This document shows, piece after piece, positions 60,121 to 62,651 of a stretch of 62,651 nucleotides of DNA. Made by a program: the position numbers and the translations under genes. Numbering within the stretch: position 1 is the stretch's first letter; each line of letters opens with the position of its first letter. This DNA comes from an uncultured Senegalimassilia sp. Its GTDB lineage: Bacteria > Actinomycetota > Coriobacteriia > Coriobacteriales > Eggerthellaceae. The notes beneath the pieces were generated by a model. The model did no database searches and was not told the DNA's origin. It saw nothing but the letters and a program-made list of their open reading frames with translations. The stretch is taken from NCBI RefSeq assembly GCF_902464545.1, contig NZ_CABQJR010000012.1:1-62651 (forward strand), read 5' to 3'.

Positions 60121-62454
60121 TTACGCGCGCTTCACCAGATAGCACTTGTGGATGCGCGGATTGCGTTCGAAATCATGCGGGATGGTTTGCGCCGTGATGT
60201 CCTCGAGCGCAACCCCGTACTTGCCCAGCTGCTCCATGTCGGGCTTGAACGAGCGCAGATTGCAGCTGAACACCGCCGTGCCCTCCTTGGTCAGCAAGCG
60301 GGAGACGCCCACCAGCAGCTCGACGTGGTCGCGCTGCACGTCCCAGGTGCGCTTGCCCATGGATTTCGAGTTGCTGAACGTGGGCGGGTCCACAAAGATT
60401 AAATCGAAGCGGCGCGGGCTGCGTCGGCAATCGGTGATCCAGTTCATCACGTCGCCGCGCTCGAAGCTGTGCGCACGCCCGGTGAACCCGTTTTGCTCCA
60501 TGTTGCGCTCGGCCCAATCCAGATAGGTTTGCGACAGGTCGACCGTAACGGTTTCCACCGCCCCGCCTGCCGCAGCCTGGACCGTCGCCGAACCCGTGTA
60601 GGCGAACAGATTAAGGAAACGCTTGCCCGCGGCCATCTTGCGCACCATAGCGCGCGTGTCGCGATGATCGAGGAACAGGCCTGTATCCAGGTAGCCGGCA
60701 AGATCGACCTCGAGCAGGCACCCTGCTTCGTCAACGTGGGTAACGTAATTGCGCTTTCCCGCACCACGGTACTGCCCGCCGCCCTTGTCGTGACAGCGTA
60801 CCTTGGAGAACACGTGGTCGGGGCGAACGCCCAAGACCACGGGCGCCAAGGTGAGGATGTCGTCAAAGCGACGGCGCGCCTTATCGGGGTCGATGGAGCG
60901 CGGCGGCGCGTATTCGGCGATATGCAGGTACGTGTTGCCTGCTGCCTGGCCCGCACCGGTGTACACATCGATGGCGGCGGAATAATCCGGCAGATCGGCA
61001 TCGTAGACGCGATAGCACGTAACGCCTTCGCGACGCGCCCACTTGCGGCGCTCCTTGGCAACCTTGCGCAGACGGTCGGCGAACTGCTGCGAGGACTCCT
61101 CGAACACCTCGACCTTATGCTCCGCCCCGCCGTTGGCATCGGGAACCACGGCCTGGGCAAGCTGCGCCGGGGGCCGCATGAACAGCAACACCTGGGTCTC
61201 CACGCGTCCGCGGCCGAAACGCAACGTGTCGGCTGCATCGACGCCGAAGCGCCCTTGCACGCCCTGCCCGCCGGCGACGGCATACAGGCTGCCCGCCGGA
61301 ACCGCTGCAGCCGCCTTCACGAACGCCGCAGCCTCCGCCTGGGCGCAAGCCTCGGACTGGATGCGGTCGCCTGCCGGCATATTGGATGCCACCAGGCACG
61401 GGCACAGCTTGTCCTGACCGTTATCGGCCCCACGCCTGCTCTGCAGCCGCTCAGCTACGTCGCAAGCACGTTTTGCCATATCCGCCACGGTATGCGCATC
61501 GCCCAGCTCGATGCTGACCACCTGACGCAAGCCGGCGCGCTTGGCACGGTTGCGGGCGCGGGCGATGGCAGGGCTTGAGTTGGTGGCGCCCACGATGCGC
61601 ACACGCTCAAGATCGGGGCGGTCGGAGGCCGAGGCATTTGCCGCACCGGCGCCGCCGACGGCCTCCAGGCCTTCCTCGAAACGCTCGTCCGCCTCGTCGA
61701 GCAAACGATTCCAAGCCTGCTCGTCGAACGCCGCCCAACCCATGAAGCCCCAGCAGCTGCGCGCCAGGCCCGGAGCCATATCGCACGCCGCCGCGGCAGC
61801 CTCCACCACCAGCGAGCCGTCGCCGCATGCCGGGTCGACCAACGCGGCGGCGTCGCACATGCCATCCCACTCGCACATGGCCAAAACACCCGCGGACAGG
61901 GCGCACTCAAGCGGGGCGTCCTGACCCGCATCGGACTCCAGATACGCACGTGCGTACAGCGATTCGCCGGAAAGGTCCAACGAGACGGTGGCCCGGCTAT
62001 CGCGGATGCGCACGTCGATGTTGGCGTCGGCGTTGGCGCTATCCACATCGGGGCGCGATCCCGTGCGCTCCCTGAGCGCGTCGCAGATGCCGTCCTTGAC
62101 CTTCAACTCGGTGAAATGCGTGTTGCGAAGCTCCTCGTTCATGCCGTGCGCGCGGACGGCGATGCTGGCCCCGGGCGCGATGACCTCATGCCAGGGGATA
62201 CGGCGGATGCCCTCGTAAAGCAGGCTGGCATCGCCGGCGTTCACGCGCTTGACCACCAGCGTGACACGCGAGGCCAAACGAGACCACAGGCAAACGCGCT
62301 GGGCCACGGCCGCCGTGCCGAAGAACGCCACACCGCCGTGCAGCGGGCGGATGCGGCGGGCGCGCAAGCGCTTGAGCTCGTCAGCAAGATATTGCTCGAA
62401 CCCAGCCAGGCAGCTGGCGAAGAACTCATATTCATCGTATGCGGGAGAAGTCAT
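60121..62454 (-). CDS. rlmL: bifunctional 23S rRNA methyltransferase RlmKL (777 aa)
   Basis: Two methyltransferases in one chain that act on 23S rRNA (m2G2445 and m7G2069 in E. coli). Residues about 60-165 are THUMP, about 175-440 the RlmL domain with its SAM loop DPACGDGS (208-215), and about 500-777 the RlmK domain with LFAYTGSATV and DPPTFSNSK. The RlmL catalytic motif, NPPY in other bacteria, is NMPA at 358-361 (SNMPAGDR). The start at MTSPAYDEYE is preferred because AAAGG lies upstream; another ATG lies five codons earlier. Confidence 0.92.
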   Translation of the reverse strand: MTSPAYDEYEFFASCLAGFEQYLADELKRLRARRIRPLHGGVAFFGTAAVAQRVCLWSRLASRVTLVVKRVNAGDASLLYEGIRRIPWHEVIAPGASIAVRAHGMNEELRNTHFTELKVKDGICDALRERTGSRPDVDSANADANIDVRIRDSRATVSLDLSGESLYARAYLESDAGQDAPLECALSAGVLAMCEWDGMCDAAALVDPACGDGSLVVEAAAAACDMAPGLARSCWGFMGWAAFDEQAWNRLLDEADERFEEGLEAVGGAGAANASASDRPDLERVRIVGATNSSPAIARARNRAKRAGLRQVVSIELGDAHTVADMAKRACDVAERLQSRRGADNGQDKLCPCLVASNMPAGDRIQSEACAQAEAAAFVKAAAAVPAGSLYAVAGGQGVQGRFGVDAADTLRFGRGRVETQVLLFMRPPAQLAQAVVPDANGGAEHKVEVFEESSQQFADRLRKVAKERRKWARREGVTCYRVYDADLPDYSAAIDVYTGAGQAAGNTYLHIAEYAPPRSIDPDKARRRFDDILTLAPVVLGVRPDHVFSKVRCHDKGGGQYRGAGKRNYVTHVDEAGCLLEVDLAGYLDTGLFLDHRDTRAMVRKMAAGKRFLNLFAYTGSATVQAAAGGAVETVTVDLSQTYLDWAERNMEQNGFTGRAHSFERGDVMNWITDCRRSPRRFDLIFVDPPTFSNSKSMGKRTWDVQRDHVELLVGVSRLLTKEGTAVFSCNLRSFKPDMEQLGKYGVALEDITAQTIPHDFERNPRIHKCYLVKRA

Positions 62455-62508
62455 CTGGGTGCCTTTCATGGGCGGTGGGTCTAGCTAAGGGCGTTTGCCG
62501 CTCGAAAA

Positions 62509-62536
62509 GAAACGCGGGCCTTTCGACCCGCGTTTC
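62509..62536 (-). terminator. terminator of the sigma factor gene
   Basis: GAAACGCGGG (62509-62518) pairs with CCCGCGTTTC (62527-62536); followed on the leftward strand by TTTT. Confidence 0.88.
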
Positions 62537-62538
62537 GA

Positions 62539-62651
<113 letters not shown>

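Overview
The window reads as a piece of chromosome from a high-GC anaerobic actinomycete, most likely a member of the Eggerthellaceae (class Coriobacteriia). The signs are an arginine deiminase operon, a FabK-type fatty acid synthesis cluster, a GlnR-type orphan regulator next to glutamine synthetase, an AfsR/SARP-type DNA-binding domain, split transketolase and several apparently leaderless promoters. The genus is an inference. Nearly all of it is core chromosome; the only clear trace of a mobile element is a tyrosine-recombinase remnant beside the tmRNA gene.

Layout. 1-2603: arcABC (leftward; arcC cut by the window edge). 2604-3295: non-coding, with five hairpins in a row at 2972-3074. 3296-3843: tRNA-Arg, then tRNA-Gly and tRNA-Pro on the other strand. 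3878-5379: rdgB-murI. 5492-5977: YbaK-type deacylase. 6059-7693: L,D-transpeptidase. 7823-8576: integrase remnant and ssrA. 8664-10676: small acidic ORF, smpB and an M42 peptidase (leftward). 10702-14295: YhcH, DUF523, NifX-like, NUDIX and Ntn-hydrolase genes. 14672-18118: SWIM/SNF2 helicase. 18256-25286: fabK-fabD-fabG-fabF-fabZ-accDA. 25501-30584: ftsE-ftsX-S41 protease-rnr. 30629-32425: two-subunit transketolase. 32584-36589: secA and prfB. 36856-39381: ATPase/SARP regulator. 39663-46132: rplU-rpmA, then obgE-proB-proA-nadD/yqeK-rsfS. 46356-48986: polA. 49086-51138: glnA-glnR. 51404-52870: metN-metI. 53235-56525: glycosyltransferase, aminotransferase and phosphoglycosyl transferase (rightward). 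56735-60026: trpS, a LUD-domain gene, two tRNAs and a YczE-like membrane protein. 60121-62651: rlmKL and the 3' end of rpoD.

How genes work together. arcABC gives ATP from arginine. The fab cluster makes acyl chains but lacks fabH, acpP, accB and accC here; its last gene fuses both carboxyltransferase subunits to an N-terminal domain that looks like the first domain of biotin carboxylase. FtsEX is co-transcribed with a membrane-anchored PDZ protease and RNase R. The trans-translation pair ssrA/smpB flanks a small acidic protein whose start codon overlaps the smpB stop. The glnA-glnR pair has a GlnR-like box over the glnA -35 region, which suggests nitrogen control of the operon by its own second gene.

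The observations most worth follow-up are the acidic ORF between smpB and ssrA, the biotin-carboxylase-like domain on AccDA, the glnA-glnR circuit, the SPT motif in RF2, the broken NPPY motif in RlmL, the hairpin array at 2972-3074 and the integrase remnant at ssrA.
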